A stretch of DNA of 49,458 bases, from contig JAJEBQ010000011.1 in the NCBI GenBank assembly GCA_022822495.1, positions 1 to 49,458 of the forward strand. The letters are read 5' to 3'. Below are positions 17,053 to 26,235 of this stretch, piece by piece (the first letter of the stretch is position 1; every line of letters starts with the position of its first letter). The stretch is from Paracoccaceae bacterium (lineage in GTDB: Bacteria > Pseudomonadota > Alphaproteobacteria > Rhodobacterales > Rhodobacteraceae). The position numbers and the translations under genes were made by a program. Under the pieces are notes generated by a model. It worked only from the letters and a program-made list of their open reading frames with translations. It did no database searches and was not told where the DNA came from.

Positions 17053-18762
17053 ATGATGAAGAAACTTCGAAGTCAGGAATGGTACGGAAAGCAGGACAAG
17101 GATGGGTTTGTTCATCGGAGTTGGATGAAAAACCAGGGCTTCCCCGCACATGTTTTTGATGGTAGGCCGATCATAGGTATATGTAATACTTGGTCAGAAC
17201 TTACGCCATGTAATTCCGGTTTGAGAATTCTTGCCGAGGCCGTCAAAAGAGGTGTTTGGGAATCGGGGGGATTCCCCGTCGAATTTCCAGTTACTTCGCT
17301 TGGAGAAACACAAATCCGACCGACTGCCATGCTGTTCAGGAATCTCCTTTCAATGGATGTTGAGGAATGCATTCGGGGTTATGGTATGGATGGAGTTGTT
17401 CTCCTTGGCGGGTGTGATAAAACGACACCAGGTCAAGTTATGGGATCAGCTTCTGTCGATTTGCCAACAATCGTTGTTTCAGCAGGGCCCATGTTGAATG
17501 GCAAGTACAGAGGAAAAGATATCGGTTCCGGGACGCATGTATGGAAGTTTTCCGAAGATGTCAGGGCCGGCAAAATGACCCTTGACGATTTTATTGCTGC
17601 TGAGGCAGGAAATAGCCGCTCTGCTGGCGTCTGTATGACGATGGGAACAGCCTCAACCATGGCCAGTTTAATGGAAGCCATGGGTCTTAGTTTGCCAGCC
17701 AACGCAGCCCTTCCTGCCGTTGATGCCAGACGGACTGCACTTGCGCATATTTCGGGCAAAACAATTGTTGATATGGTCAAGCAGGATTTACGACTTTCCA
17801 AAATACTCACCAGAGAAAGTTTTGAGAATGCAATTATTACCAATGCAGCCATCGGCGGATCAACCAATGCGGTCGTACATTTGCTGGCGATTGCGGGGCG
17901 TATGGGTATTGAACTAAATCTTGGGGATTTTGAACTCGGCTCGGAAATACCGCTTTTGGTCAATTGTATGCCGTCAGGAAAATATTTGATGGAAGATTTT
18001 TGTTATGCGGGCGGATTACCGGCCGTGCTTTCTGAAATAAGATCCTTTTTACGGCCGGCCAACACTGTTCTTAACAAAGATATTAAACATTACTTTGATG
18101 GTTCTGAATGCTTTAACCGAGATGTCATTTATTCGTTTGATCAACCTCTCAAGAAGAGTGCAGGTATTAAGGTCCTTCGAGGAAGTCTGGCACCTGATGG
18201 AGCGATTATCAAACCATCAGCAGCAACTCCCGAATTGCTTGTTCATGAGGCGCCGGCTTTTGTTTTCGAAAATATCGAACACTTGAAGGAGTTAATTGAT
18301 GATCCCTCGTTACCAGTCGACGAAAATACCATACTTGTTCTCAAGGGATGCGGTCCCAAGGGATATCCGGGAATGCCCGAAGTAGGAAACATGCCCATCC
18401 CCAAAGCCCTTGCTGAGAAGGGTATAAGAGACATGGTAAGAATATCGGATGCTAGAATGTCTGGTACTGCATTTGGAACGGTCGTCTTGCATACGGCGCC
18501 GGAATCTCAAGTTGGGGGACCACTCGCCTTAGTCCGAACAGGTGACCGCATTCGAATGGATGTCACAAAGGGAATACTTGATCTGCTCGTTTCAGAAGAG
18601 GAATTGAAGCAGAGGAGAAAAACTTGGCAGCCAGATGAAGAAAGGTATCATCGTGGGTATGCGAAGCTTTATTTCGACCATGTATTACAAGCCAACAAAG
18701 GTGCCGATATGGATTTTCTTCGAGGCAAGGACACAAGACCAGTACTACGAGAAAGTCATTAA
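17053..18762 (+). CDS. Aldonate dehydratase (L-arabinonate type), IlvD/Edd family
   Basis: A 569-residue iron-sulfur dehydratase. The opening LRSQEWYGKQDKDGFVHRSW and the stretch GICNTWSELTPCN are those of sugar-acid dehydratases such as L-arabinonate dehydratase, rather than biosynthetic IlvD. The cluster ligands Cys53, Cys121 (GGCDKTTP) and Cys194 (VCMTMGT) keep the 73-residue spacing of the characterised rhizobial L-arabinonate enzyme. It converts an aldonic acid to the 2-keto-3-deoxy form in non-phosphorylative pentose degradation. GGGGAG precedes the ATG by 7-8 bp. Following a transporter ATPase, it suggests uptake and breakdown of a pentose or pentonate. D-xylonate, D-fuconate or other aldonates remain possible substrates. 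Confidence 0.88.
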   Translation: MMKKLRSQEWYGKQDKDGFVHRSWMKNQGFPAHVFDGRPIIGICNTWSELTPCNSGLRILAEAVKRGVWESGGFPVEFPVTSLGETQIRPTAMLFRNLLSMDVEECIRGYGMDGVVLLGGCDKTTPGQVMGSASVDLPTIVVSAGPMLNGKYRGKDIGSGTHVWKFSEDVRAGKMTLDDFIAAEAGNSRSAGVCMTMGTASTMASLMEAMGLSLPANAALPAVDARRTALAHISGKTIVDMVKQDLRLSKILTRESFENAIITNAAIGGSTNAVVHLLAIAGRMGIELNLGDFELGSEIPLLVNCMPSGKYLMEDFCYAGGLPAVLSEIRSFLRPANTVLNKDIKHYFDGSECFNRDVIYSFDQPLKKSAGIKVLRGSLAPDGAIIKPSAATPELLVHEAPAFVFENIEHLKELIDDPSLPVDENTILVLKGCGPKGYPGMPEVGNMPIPKALAEKGIRDMVRISDARMSGTAFGTVVLHTAPESQVGGPLALVRTGDRIRMDVTKGILDLLVSEEELKQRRKTWQPDEERYHRGYAKLYFDHVLQANKGADMDFLRGKDTRPVLRESH

Positions 18763-19829
18763 CTCCATTTAATATTTTCCTTAAGTAATATTGGTTGAAT
18801 TTGGAAGCTCTGCTTGTTCCCTTTGTTATCAATCCAGCAACAATTTTGAGCTGTCAATCTGTCAATTACATGGCACCATTTCTCTTTTCCCATTTGTTGT
18901 AACATTCGCGGACACCGTAACGATGACTTCGGCACATCTGATCCCATTTGGCGCTTGAGAACGCGCTTCATGGGGTTCTTGGTGTGACCATGAACGGCGA
19001 TGATTAACACAACCGTACGGGGCCGGAGGCCTTGGCGGTCCTGCGCCGGTTCGGCCCCAATTGAGCCCAGATGTTCGAAGATAAGAGGACTCCATCCATT
19101 CGGGGAAGACTTAAAAAAGCCGGATGGAATCACAATGAGGCGTTGCACTGCATCTGTTTGGCTGGACTTTTACCTCAATCCGTCAAGGTCATATAGGTAC
19201 ACCAAATGTAGCACTCTCCCAACCAAGGTCATTGGTCCGCAACTTAGAGACACCCGGATGACTCATCCTGTATCCCTCTCTTTTTTTCATGGTCCATGTG
19301 GTGATGATCAATCATATGAGGAACCTGTTCCGACGGTTCCAAGCTGTGCCCTTTGTGGTCATTTTGACTATCAGAAGAATAACCGGTTTGGCGATGCTTG
19401 ACGGGTTCTATTGTGCGTTTTTGTACCCATCACCCGAAGGTGGCTTGCTAATTTGGCTGAATTCTTGCGAGATGAAGTTCAAGCTTTGTAAGACAAGAAT
19501 ACCCTCCAAATATCAATTCCTGCAGTCGCTTTATTTGACTAGCCTGTTTCATAACAAGTTCCATTAAAAATGATGTGGTGTCAGAGAGCGATTTATCAGA
19601 GGATGTTTCGTCTTGTAATTTTTATAGCCAAATGCTCGACATTGCTTGCCGATAGAAACGAGTCGCAGAGAAGTGCTGCTAAACTGTCAATAAATCTCTG
19701 GATAAAATACAGTACTAAGGAATATTGGTGACTAGCAGAGTAATTACTTCTTAACAAGAATTACCTACCAAATTGATGAAATTTAATGTATTATTCAATC
19801 AAATTGAATCAAACAATCGGAGATTAAGT
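18763..19829. other. About 1 kb without a recognisable gene
   Basis: Frames of 60-130 codons occur on both strands, but none has a start with a ribosome site or a family resemblance. The part around 19000-19100 is more GC-rich than its surroundings and may be a decayed gene. The last bases hold the promoter and CGGAGA ribosome site of the next gene. Confidence 0.5.
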
Positions 19830-20942
19830 ATGAAGATAGTCGGAATATCCACGCGACTATTGCTGGTGGTACTGTGCTTTACTGTCTTGCCAAAGGGTGC
19901 TTTTGCCCATAGTGACGTTACTTTTGTCAGTTGGACCGGTAACTACATGCGAAGCCAAATGCTTGGCTTTGTTCGCCCCTATGAGGCACGCACTAACAAA
20001 ACCATAAATGTAGAACATTATGCCGGTGGTATAGATGAAATTCGAGATCAGGTACAGTCTGCTAATGTAATTTGGGATGTTGTGGACATGACAGAAGCAG
20101 ATGTTCTTCGTGCTTGTTCAGAAGGTTTGTTAGAACCCCTGAGCGGCATCGAGTTACCGGATGGCAGTGATGGTACTCCATTCGTAGAAGATTTTGTCGA
20201 AGGTGCATTAAGTGAATGTGGTGTTGGGGGGATTCGTTGGTCAACATCGTTTGCTTATGACACGCGTGTGTTTGGAGATGACGGACCTAAAACCATCAGT
20301 GATTTTTTTGACATAGAAAAATTCCCAGGCCCCCGTGCCGTTAGGGAGGATCCATCCGTGCTCGTGGAATGGGCCCTTATGGCCGATGGTGTAGCGCCCG
20401 AGGATGTCTATAAGACTTTAGAAACTGATGAAGGTTTGGATCAGGCTTTTGTCATGTTGGACAAAATTCGGTCAGGACTACAATTTTGGTCCTACGAGTT
20501 GGAACCCGTGAGATACATAGATGAAGGGTTGGTTACAGTAACAGCTATTTGGACCGTTTCTGGTATTCAGGTTGCCAATGAACCTGACAGTAATATTCAA
20601 GTTGTAACAGATGGTGCAATCACTGAAATGGATTTGTATGCAATTCCTAAGGGTACAACCCGCCTAGATGAAGCGCTTGAATTTATTCGCTATGCAAGTA
20701 GTAGTGAAGCACTTGCCGAGCAGGCAAAATACCAACCACTGGAACCTACACGTCGCTCTTCGTATGCATTGATACCAGATGTAATAAAGAACGATTTTGT
20801 AACAGGACCCAACGCTGAGGATAAGGCCATCCTGGCTTCCGATGCCAAATGGTGGTCAGAAAACTACAATCGCATTTCGGAAAGATTTAAAAGTTGGGCG
20901 ACACAAACTGTCCGGCAAGGCGCCAAAGGCGGCGTACGGTAA
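19830..20942 (+). CDS. PotD-like extracellular solute-binding protein beside a BCCT carrier
   Basis: A 370-residue binding protein of the polyamine/PotD type. I chose the ATG at 19830, because CGGAGAT precedes it and the product begins with a proper signal peptide ending near KGAFA; an in-frame ATG 57 bases upstream would hide it. The mature start is SDVTFVSWTGNY, followed by the class pattern in which loops such as IWDVVDMTEADVLRACSEG line the ligand cleft. Family members bind polyamines, choline-like cations or other small solutes and hand them to ABC permeases. No ABC genes lie nearby: 18 bp downstream comes a BCCT secondary carrier, an unusual partner. Whether the protein delivers ligand to that carrier is unknown. 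Confidence 0.85.
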   Translation: MKIVGISTRLLLVVLCFTVLPKGAFAHSDVTFVSWTGNYMRSQMLGFVRPYEARTNKTINVEHYAGGIDEIRDQVQSANVIWDVVDMTEADVLRACSEGLLEPLSGIELPDGSDGTPFVEDFVEGALSECGVGGIRWSTSFAYDTRVFGDDGPKTISDFFDIEKFPGPRAVREDPSVLVEWALMADGVAPEDVYKTLETDEGLDQAFVMLDKIRSGLQFWSYELEPVRYIDEGLVTVTAIWTVSGIQVANEPDSNIQVVTDGAITEMDLYAIPKGTTRLDEALEFIRYASSSEALAEQAKYQPLEPTRRSSYALIPDVIKNDFVTGPNAEDKAILASDAKWWSENYNRISERFKSWATQTVRQGAKGGVR

Positions 20943-20960
20943 TAAGGGGGAAGTAAAATT

Positions 20961-22556
20961 ATGTCTAACGATAACACAAACAGAACTGGTGTAGCGACGA
21001 CAGGTATATTATCTGGTGCCAATTCCTTCATGGCTGTTGCTTCAATGATCATGATTATTGGCTTTGTGGGGATTACAATCTCAGATGTAGAACGTGCAAG
21101 TACATTTTTCTCTGGGATTAATGGCTTTATCAATTCGACCTTGGATTGGTTTTATGTAGGTACAGTATCCATCATTCTAGTCTTTGTGATTTGGTTGCCA
21201 TTTAGCCGATTTGGTGATCTAAAACTTGGTAAAGATGACGATACACCTGATTTCTCTACATTTTCCTGGGTAAGTATGCTGTTTAGCGCTGGGATGGGTT
21301 CTGGTCTCCTTTATTGGGGAGTAGCCGAGCCACTTTATCATATGCAGGGTAATCCCTATATTGAGGCTGCCGGTATTGCACCAAATACACCAGAAGCAGC
21401 CGTTGTAGCAGTTAGAATCACCCTTTTTCACTGGGGATTGCACGGTTGGGCGCTATATGTTCTAGTGGGCTTGTGCCTCGCTTATTTTGCCTATCGAAAT
21501 GATCTCCCGCTGACCTTGCGGACAGCACTTTATCCACTTCTCAAGGACAAAATTTTTGGATTTTGGGGACATGCTGTTGATTTGGTTGGTGTGTTTGGCA
21601 CAGTCTTTGGACTTGCAACTTCACTAGGAATGGGTGTGTTGGCTATTAATGCCGGCTTGGAGAATTTGATGGGCTTTACCAACTCTGTCGGTAACCAGTT
21701 AATCCTTATAGGAGCCATAACCATTATGGGAACCATATCGGCTGTAACCGGTGTTGAAAAGGGTGTTCGAATATTGAGTGAGGTAAATGTGATGGCCAGT
21801 ATATTCCTTTTGGTCGTATTTCTTATCTTTGGGCCCACAGCATTTATTCTGGGGATCATGGTAACGGTTGTTGGAGACTATGCTATAACATTCCTTCCCA
21901 TGGGATTTTGGATAGACGGAAATCCAGAAAGCGAATGGCAAAGTTGGTGGACAGTCTTCTACTGGGGATGGTGGGTTGCTTGGTGTCCTTTCGTCGGGCT
22001 TTTCATCGCACGTATCTCACGTGGTCGTACAATTCGGGAATTTGTCACCTTCGTGTTAATGATTCCAACATTAGTACTGGTTTTGTGGTTGTCAGTTTTT
22101 GGTGGAGGAGCCATAGGTATGGAGCTCTTCAATCAAATTGGTTTGATTGATGCAGTCAATGCTGATTATTCCATCGCCATTTTCAAGGCTTTGGAAGGAT
22201 TGAATATGGGGTGGTTTTCATTCTGGTTGATCTGTCTTACAACCTTACTCTTGGTTTCCTGGTTTGTTACTTCATCAGATTCAGGTACACTTGTCATATG
22301 TACCATGTTGTCAATGGGTAATGAGCATCCACCACGCAAATATCGAATTTTTTGGGGTCTTTTGTCAGGTGTTGTTGCAGCTGTATTGTTACTTGCCGGA
22401 GGTCTTCAAGCCCTCCAGACAGCCTCAATTGTTGCCGGGTTGCCGCTTGCCGTAATATGCTTGTTAATGGCTTATGGGGTTCTGAAAGCTTTACGTGAAG
22501 ATTTCCCCGTTCCAGATTTTGCAGATCGTAAAGAACGAATTTACTTAAATCGTTAA
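20961..22556 (+). CDS. BCCT family betaine/choline/carnitine-type transporter
   Basis: A 531-residue inner-membrane carrier with about twelve membrane segments. BCCT signatures are present: GMGSGLLYWGVAEPLYHM in the glycine-rich helix, and YWGWWVAWCPFVGLFIARIS with the tryptophans that form the quaternary-amine binding box. The conserved GRTIREF follows. Such carriers import betaine, choline, carnitine or DMSP-type compounds using an ion gradient. The ribosome site AAGGGGG precedes the ATG, and the gene lies 18 bp after the binding-protein gene, so the two form one unit. The C-terminus is short and lacks the long osmosensing tail of BetP. Confidence 0.93.
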   Translation: MSNDNTNRTGVATTGILSGANSFMAVASMIMIIGFVGITISDVERASTFFSGINGFINSTLDWFYVGTVSIILVFVIWLPFSRFGDLKLGKDDDTPDFSTFSWVSMLFSAGMGSGLLYWGVAEPLYHMQGNPYIEAAGIAPNTPEAAVVAVRITLFHWGLHGWALYVLVGLCLAYFAYRNDLPLTLRTALYPLLKDKIFGFWGHAVDLVGVFGTVFGLATSLGMGVLAINAGLENLMGFTNSVGNQLILIGAITIMGTISAVTGVEKGVRILSEVNVMASIFLLVVFLIFGPTAFILGIMVTVVGDYAITFLPMGFWIDGNPESEWQSWWTVFYWGWWVAWCPFVGLFIARISRGRTIREFVTFVLMIPTLVLVLWLSVFGGGAIGMELFNQIGLIDAVNADYSIAIFKALEGLNMGWFSFWLICLTTLLLVSWFVTSSDSGTLVICTMLSMGNEHPPRKYRIFWGLLSGVVAAVLLLAGGLQALQTASIVAGLPLAVICLLMAYGVLKALREDFPVPDFADRKERIYLNR

Positions 22557-22580
22557 GGGTTTTTGGTAGATAAAATCAGT

Positions 22581-22614
22581 AATGCTGCCCTGGCTTCAGG
22601 GTTAGGGTGGCATT
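22581..22614. terminator. Possible bidirectional hairpin between convergent genes
   Basis: AATGCTGCCCT can pair with AGGGTGGCATT (two G-U pairs), or the inner CCCTG can pair with CAGGG across GCTT. It sits between the convergent BCCT and transglutaminase genes. There is no strong T-run, so confidence is low. Confidence 0.28.
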
Positions 22615-22690
22615 CAATTACGAGTAAAAACGACTTTGGTTCGTGTGATTTTGATTGAAAACACGATTCAGTAGACACCAAAATCTTAAA

Positions 22691-23680
22691 TTATTGATTC
22701 GATTCGCCTTGATCAGGAGGAGTGGATTTTCCAGTCAAATTTTGCCAAGACGGTAAAGCCACTTGCATAAAGTTTTGGTCCCTACTCAACGCAACATCAT
22801 TCTGGGCTTCAGGTACAGAAGGTTTCATGATAACCTTGACTGAAACCGACATCTTTCCTCCGCCAAAAACTACACCTCGCGTTGGAGCAACATCAGAATA
22901 GTCCCGACCATGGGCCACTCTGATGAAACGATGGTCAACTACGGAGTCATTGGTTGGGTCCAAACCATACCATCCTAATTCTGGCAGCCAGAATTCAGGC
23001 CAGGCGTGACTGGCCACTTCCCTGCTTTGACTATCAGAAGGGGATGCAATGTATAAATAGCCAGATACATACCGACAGGGAATTCCCCAATTACGGGCGA
23101 GGGCCAACATAGCATGCGTGTAATCTTGGCAAACCCCTTTGCCCTCAACAAGAAAAAATTCAAGAGGAGACTGAACAGAGGTACTGCCCGGCTCATAATC
23201 CAGGTGATTATACAACTCAGACGAGAGAGCGCGTAAGGTTTCTATTGGACTTGATTTCTGCTTGAGATCATGCTTCTTGATAAAATTATCCAAAGCTAAC
23301 CCAGGGTAGACAAGTTTACTTGGGGCAAGATAATGCCATAGATTGGCCTTCTTTATTTGGTTTCGCAATTCATCCCAAGAAACTATTGGTTTAGTCGTAA
23401 AATCGATTCCCTCAGCCGAATTGACTAGGGAAGTAGATTTGACATGAGTTTGCATCGATTTGCTAAAGATGCTTATCGTATGGCAGATATTGCCAAAGCT
23501 GTCCTTGCAGGGAACTGGATTGGCAACAGGATCTATGGTTAATGAAAAGGATCTGAGGTGTTGCCCACGATCATTTCGTGGTTGAAGCCGTACTAGCATG
23601 ACTTTATTGCTGACAGGTTCCTCATAATCAAAGTAAGAATCATGCTGAATAGAAAAGCGATTAGGTCTGGCTGTGCTCAT
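22691..23680 (-). CDS. Transglutaminase-like cysteine peptidase family protein
   Basis: A 329-residue cytosolic protein. An N-terminal beta domain (about residues 1-100, Bact_transglu_N type) precedes the papain-like transglutaminase core. The catalytic triad is Cys184 in KGVCQDYTHAM, His225 in ASHAWPEFW and Asp241 in GLDPTND. The tail AHGRDYSDVAPTRGVVFGGG is typical of this subfamily. Its start overlaps the alpha-E gene by 4 bp. With the alpha-E and ATP-grasp genes it forms a trio found in many bacteria and proposed to make and cleave or cross-link an amide-linked peptide. The true substrate is not established as far as I know. Confidence 0.92.
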   Translation of the reverse strand: MSTARPNRFSIQHDSYFDYEEPVSNKVMLVRLQPRNDRGQHLRSFSLTIDPVANPVPCKDSFGNICHTISIFSKSMQTHVKSTSLVNSAEGIDFTTKPIVSWDELRNQIKKANLWHYLAPSKLVYPGLALDNFIKKHDLKQKSSPIETLRALSSELYNHLDYEPGSTSVQSPLEFFLVEGKGVCQDYTHAMLALARNWGIPCRYVSGYLYIASPSDSQSREVASHAWPEFWLPELGWYGLDPTNDSVVDHRFIRVAHGRDYSDVAPTRGVVFGGGKMSVSVKVIMKPSVPEAQNDVALSRDQNFMQVALPSWQNLTGKSTPPDQGESNQ

Positions 23681-24684
23681 GGTCCTGACGTGCTTTGAAT
23701 TGGGTAGTTAAAATAGGTTTTATCAATTTGAGTGTCTATCTCAAGTACCTCGGAACTAATTTGCTTGAGAATATTCAGCGTTGACACATCATTGGCTTTG
23801 TCCCGTACCGGCCATTCATATTCAATCAGTGCCAAAGCCTTGCCAATGTACCAATCAGCTTCATTTGGCTGACGACTTCCTGTCGTACCAGAAATAATTT
23901 GAAGGGTCTTTTGAATTTCGCTGAGGCCATGACAAATGGAATTGGAAAGCAGAATATTACCAACCAGAAAATCAATGACCTTGTCAGGATTATATTCAAC
24001 CGAGTGGAGGCGACGAAAAGCGCCACGAGCGACACAAATTTCCAGTAAACCGCCCCAATGCATTTCCCAATGCTGCTCCTTGATAGGAAAAAGTTTGAGA
24101 TGCGTATCGAGTAAGGAACAGGTGAGTTGAATCCGCTCAACAAGCTGGCCTAGCCGAAAGAAATGCCAGCCATGATCCCTATACATTGTTGCTTCAGCTA
24201 TACCACAGAAGGTTCTGACTGAAATGGAAGAGGATCTGAAAAAGTCCTGCGGTTGTCCGCTCCAAATATCCTTCAACCTTGTATCCTTCATACCTAGAAA
24301 TGAAACATTCAGGGAGGACCAGATTTCGTTACTGAGAATGTTTCTTATTTGGCGGGCATTTTCTCTCGCCTTGCCGAATAGACCTATAACCGCATCAGGA
24401 TTACTTGGTTCAAAAGCCAAGTCATCTACCAAGGTGTATGCATCAAGGAGCATTATAAAATCATCATCCTGGATGGACATGAGGTTAGCGCCTGCCGGTT
24501 TGCGATGAAGTGAGCCATAAATTCGACGCCACCCCTTTTCTATGTCGCTGGTGGGACGATCATGGATGAGATCAAACTGGGCAACGAGCAAGCGACTTAT
24601 ATGACCAGCGCGTTCAAGATATCGGCTCATCCAATATAGATTTTGGGCATCACGAGAAAGCACGATTAATGCTCCAGCACCCAA
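23677..24684 (-). CDS. Alpha-E domain protein (DUF403)
   Basis: A 335-residue, almost entirely helical protein. The N-terminal LSRDAQNLYWMSRYLERAGH is the family hallmark, where two-helix repeats carry conserved Glu and Arg residues. Biochemical function is unknown. The gene overlaps the ATP-grasp gene by 19 bp and the transglutaminase gene by 4 bp, the fixed order of this conserved trio. The protein is thought to act with the ATP-grasp ligase, on genomic-context grounds only. Confidence 0.93.
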   Translation of the reverse strand: MGAGALIVLSRDAQNLYWMSRYLERAGHISRLLVAQFDLIHDRPTSDIEKGWRRIYGSLHRKPAGANLMSIQDDDFIMLLDAYTLVDDLAFEPSNPDAVIGLFGKARENARQIRNILSNEIWSSLNVSFLGMKDTRLKDIWSGQPQDFFRSSSISVRTFCGIAEATMYRDHGWHFFRLGQLVERIQLTCSLLDTHLKLFPIKEQHWEMHWGGLLEICVARGAFRRLHSVEYNPDKVIDFLVGNILLSNSICHGLSEIQKTLQIISGTTGSRQPNEADWYIGKALALIEYEWPVRDKANDVSTLNILKQISSEVLEIDTQIDKTYFNYPIQSTSGP

Positions 24685-26162
24685 ACATCTTTACCACCCC
24701 CGCCCTGACTGGAATTTACCACCAGGGAACCAGGGCGAAGTGCTACCCGGCCAAACGCACCGGGGACAATGCGAGTCTTTTTGCCGTGAAGGATGAAGGG
24801 TCGAAGATCAACATGGCATGGAATCGTACCCTGTTCCCCAATACTTGGCGAGCGAGATATATCAAGTGTTGGTTGGGATATAAAATTCTTGGGATCAGAG
24901 CGAATTTCTTCAATATAACTCGCTTTTTCTTCTGGGCTTGCATGAGGACCTACCAACATCCCATACCCCCCTGATTCTCCAACCTGTTTTACCACCAGTT
25001 TATCAATATTGTCCAATGTATATTCCAAGCCTTCAGGTTCGCGACAGAGATAGGTTTCAACATTGGGTATAATGGGTTCTTCAGCTAGATAATAGCGGAT
25101 CATGTCTGGGACATAATAATAAACAGCTTTGTCGTCAGCTACACCCGTGCCTGGTGCATTGGCGATGGCGACATTACCAAGCCTGAACGTATGAAACAAT
25201 CCTGGTACACCCAATTGTGAATCAGGGCGAAAGACAAGAGGGTCGATAAAATCGTCATCCAGACGCCGATAGATGACATCAACACGTCTAGGCCCTTGTG
25301 TTGTTCGCATATACACGTAGCCGTTATTAACCAGAAGATCATTGCCCTGTACCAGTTCAATTCCCATATCCCTGGCAAGGAACATATGCTCGTAATAGGC
25401 TGAATTGTAAACACCAGGGGTGAGTAAAACAATACACGGGTCTGATATTCCACTAGGGGCAATTTCAGCCAGCGATTGATACAGCAAATCGGTATAATGG
25501 CCTATAGAGCGGATTGAATAACTCCGATATAATGTTCTTAGACTCGAACGAACGGCTTTTCGATTTGCCAGCATGTAGGATACACCCGAAGGAGTCCGAA
25601 GGTTGTCTTCCAATACTTTGTATCCCTCATTGTCACGGATAAGGTCGGATCCACAGATCGAAACATGGACATCATGTGGGAGCGTAACACCAGCCATTTC
25701 TATTCTGTAATGAGGGCAGCCATAAACGAGATCAACTGGAACAACACCGTCGGAAAGTATCCTTGCTTCAGTATAGATATCAGTTAGAAAACAGTTCAGA
25801 GCCTTGAGTCTCTGGGTAAGCCCCTTTTCCAGAAAATTCCATTCATTAAGGTTGATAAGTCGAGGTAAAAAATCTATGGGAATAATCCTCTCCTGTGCAC
25901 CTTCATCGCCATAGACCGAAAAAGTTATGCCGTCATGTAAGAATGAACGTTCCGCTTGCTCTTGCATTTTGACTATTTGGTCGATAGGCATCGAATTCAA
26001 GGTTTCCCAAAGAATGCGACAATGTTCACGGGGTTGACCGTTTGCTTCGAACATCTCGTCATAAAAACGAGCATCCATCTCATAATTTGAAAATAATCCA
26101 GATTCGCTTTTACTGGCTTCTTCTGTCTTGGTAGGGGTGCTCAATTGGTGATGTTTTGCCAT
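24666..26162 (-). CDS. Circularly permuted ATP-grasp protein
   Basis: A 498-residue member of the circularly permuted type 2 ATP-grasp family (formerly DUF404/DUF407). Recognisable are FFxxGxxxxIIPID-type features such as ERIIPIDFLPRL, LNCFLTDIY, the segment DNEGYKVLEDNLRTPSGVSYML, and KLVVKQVGESGGYGMLVG near the ATP-binding lysine region. These proteins are predicted amide ligases that join amino or carboxyl groups using ATP. First gene of the operon with alpha-E and transglutaminase proteins. The roughly 70 bp upstream separates it from the LacI-GH1 fusion on the same strand, so read-through is possible. Confidence 0.92.
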   Translation of the reverse strand: MAKHHQLSTPTKTEEASKSESGLFSNYEMDARFYDEMFEANGQPREHCRILWETLNSMPIDQIVKMQEQAERSFLHDGITFSVYGDEGAQERIIPIDFLPRLINLNEWNFLEKGLTQRLKALNCFLTDIYTEARILSDGVVPVDLVYGCPHYRIEMAGVTLPHDVHVSICGSDLIRDNEGYKVLEDNLRTPSGVSYMLANRKAVRSSLRTLYRSYSIRSIGHYTDLLYQSLAEIAPSGISDPCIVLLTPGVYNSAYYEHMFLARDMGIELVQGNDLLVNNGYVYMRTTQGPRRVDVIYRRLDDDFIDPLVFRPDSQLGVPGLFHTFRLGNVAIANAPGTGVADDKAVYYYVPDMIRYYLAEEPIIPNVETYLCREPEGLEYTLDNIDKLVVKQVGESGGYGMLVGPHASPEEKASYIEEIRSDPKNFISQPTLDISRSPSIGEQGTIPCHVDLRPFILHGKKTRIVPGAFGRVALRPGSLVVNSSQGGGGKDVWVLEH

Positions 26163-26235
26163 GGACCATTACCATAATCTTTTTTCATGACGCTTTCAAC
26201 AAAGAAGGATTTTGGCGATAGAAAAACAATCAACT

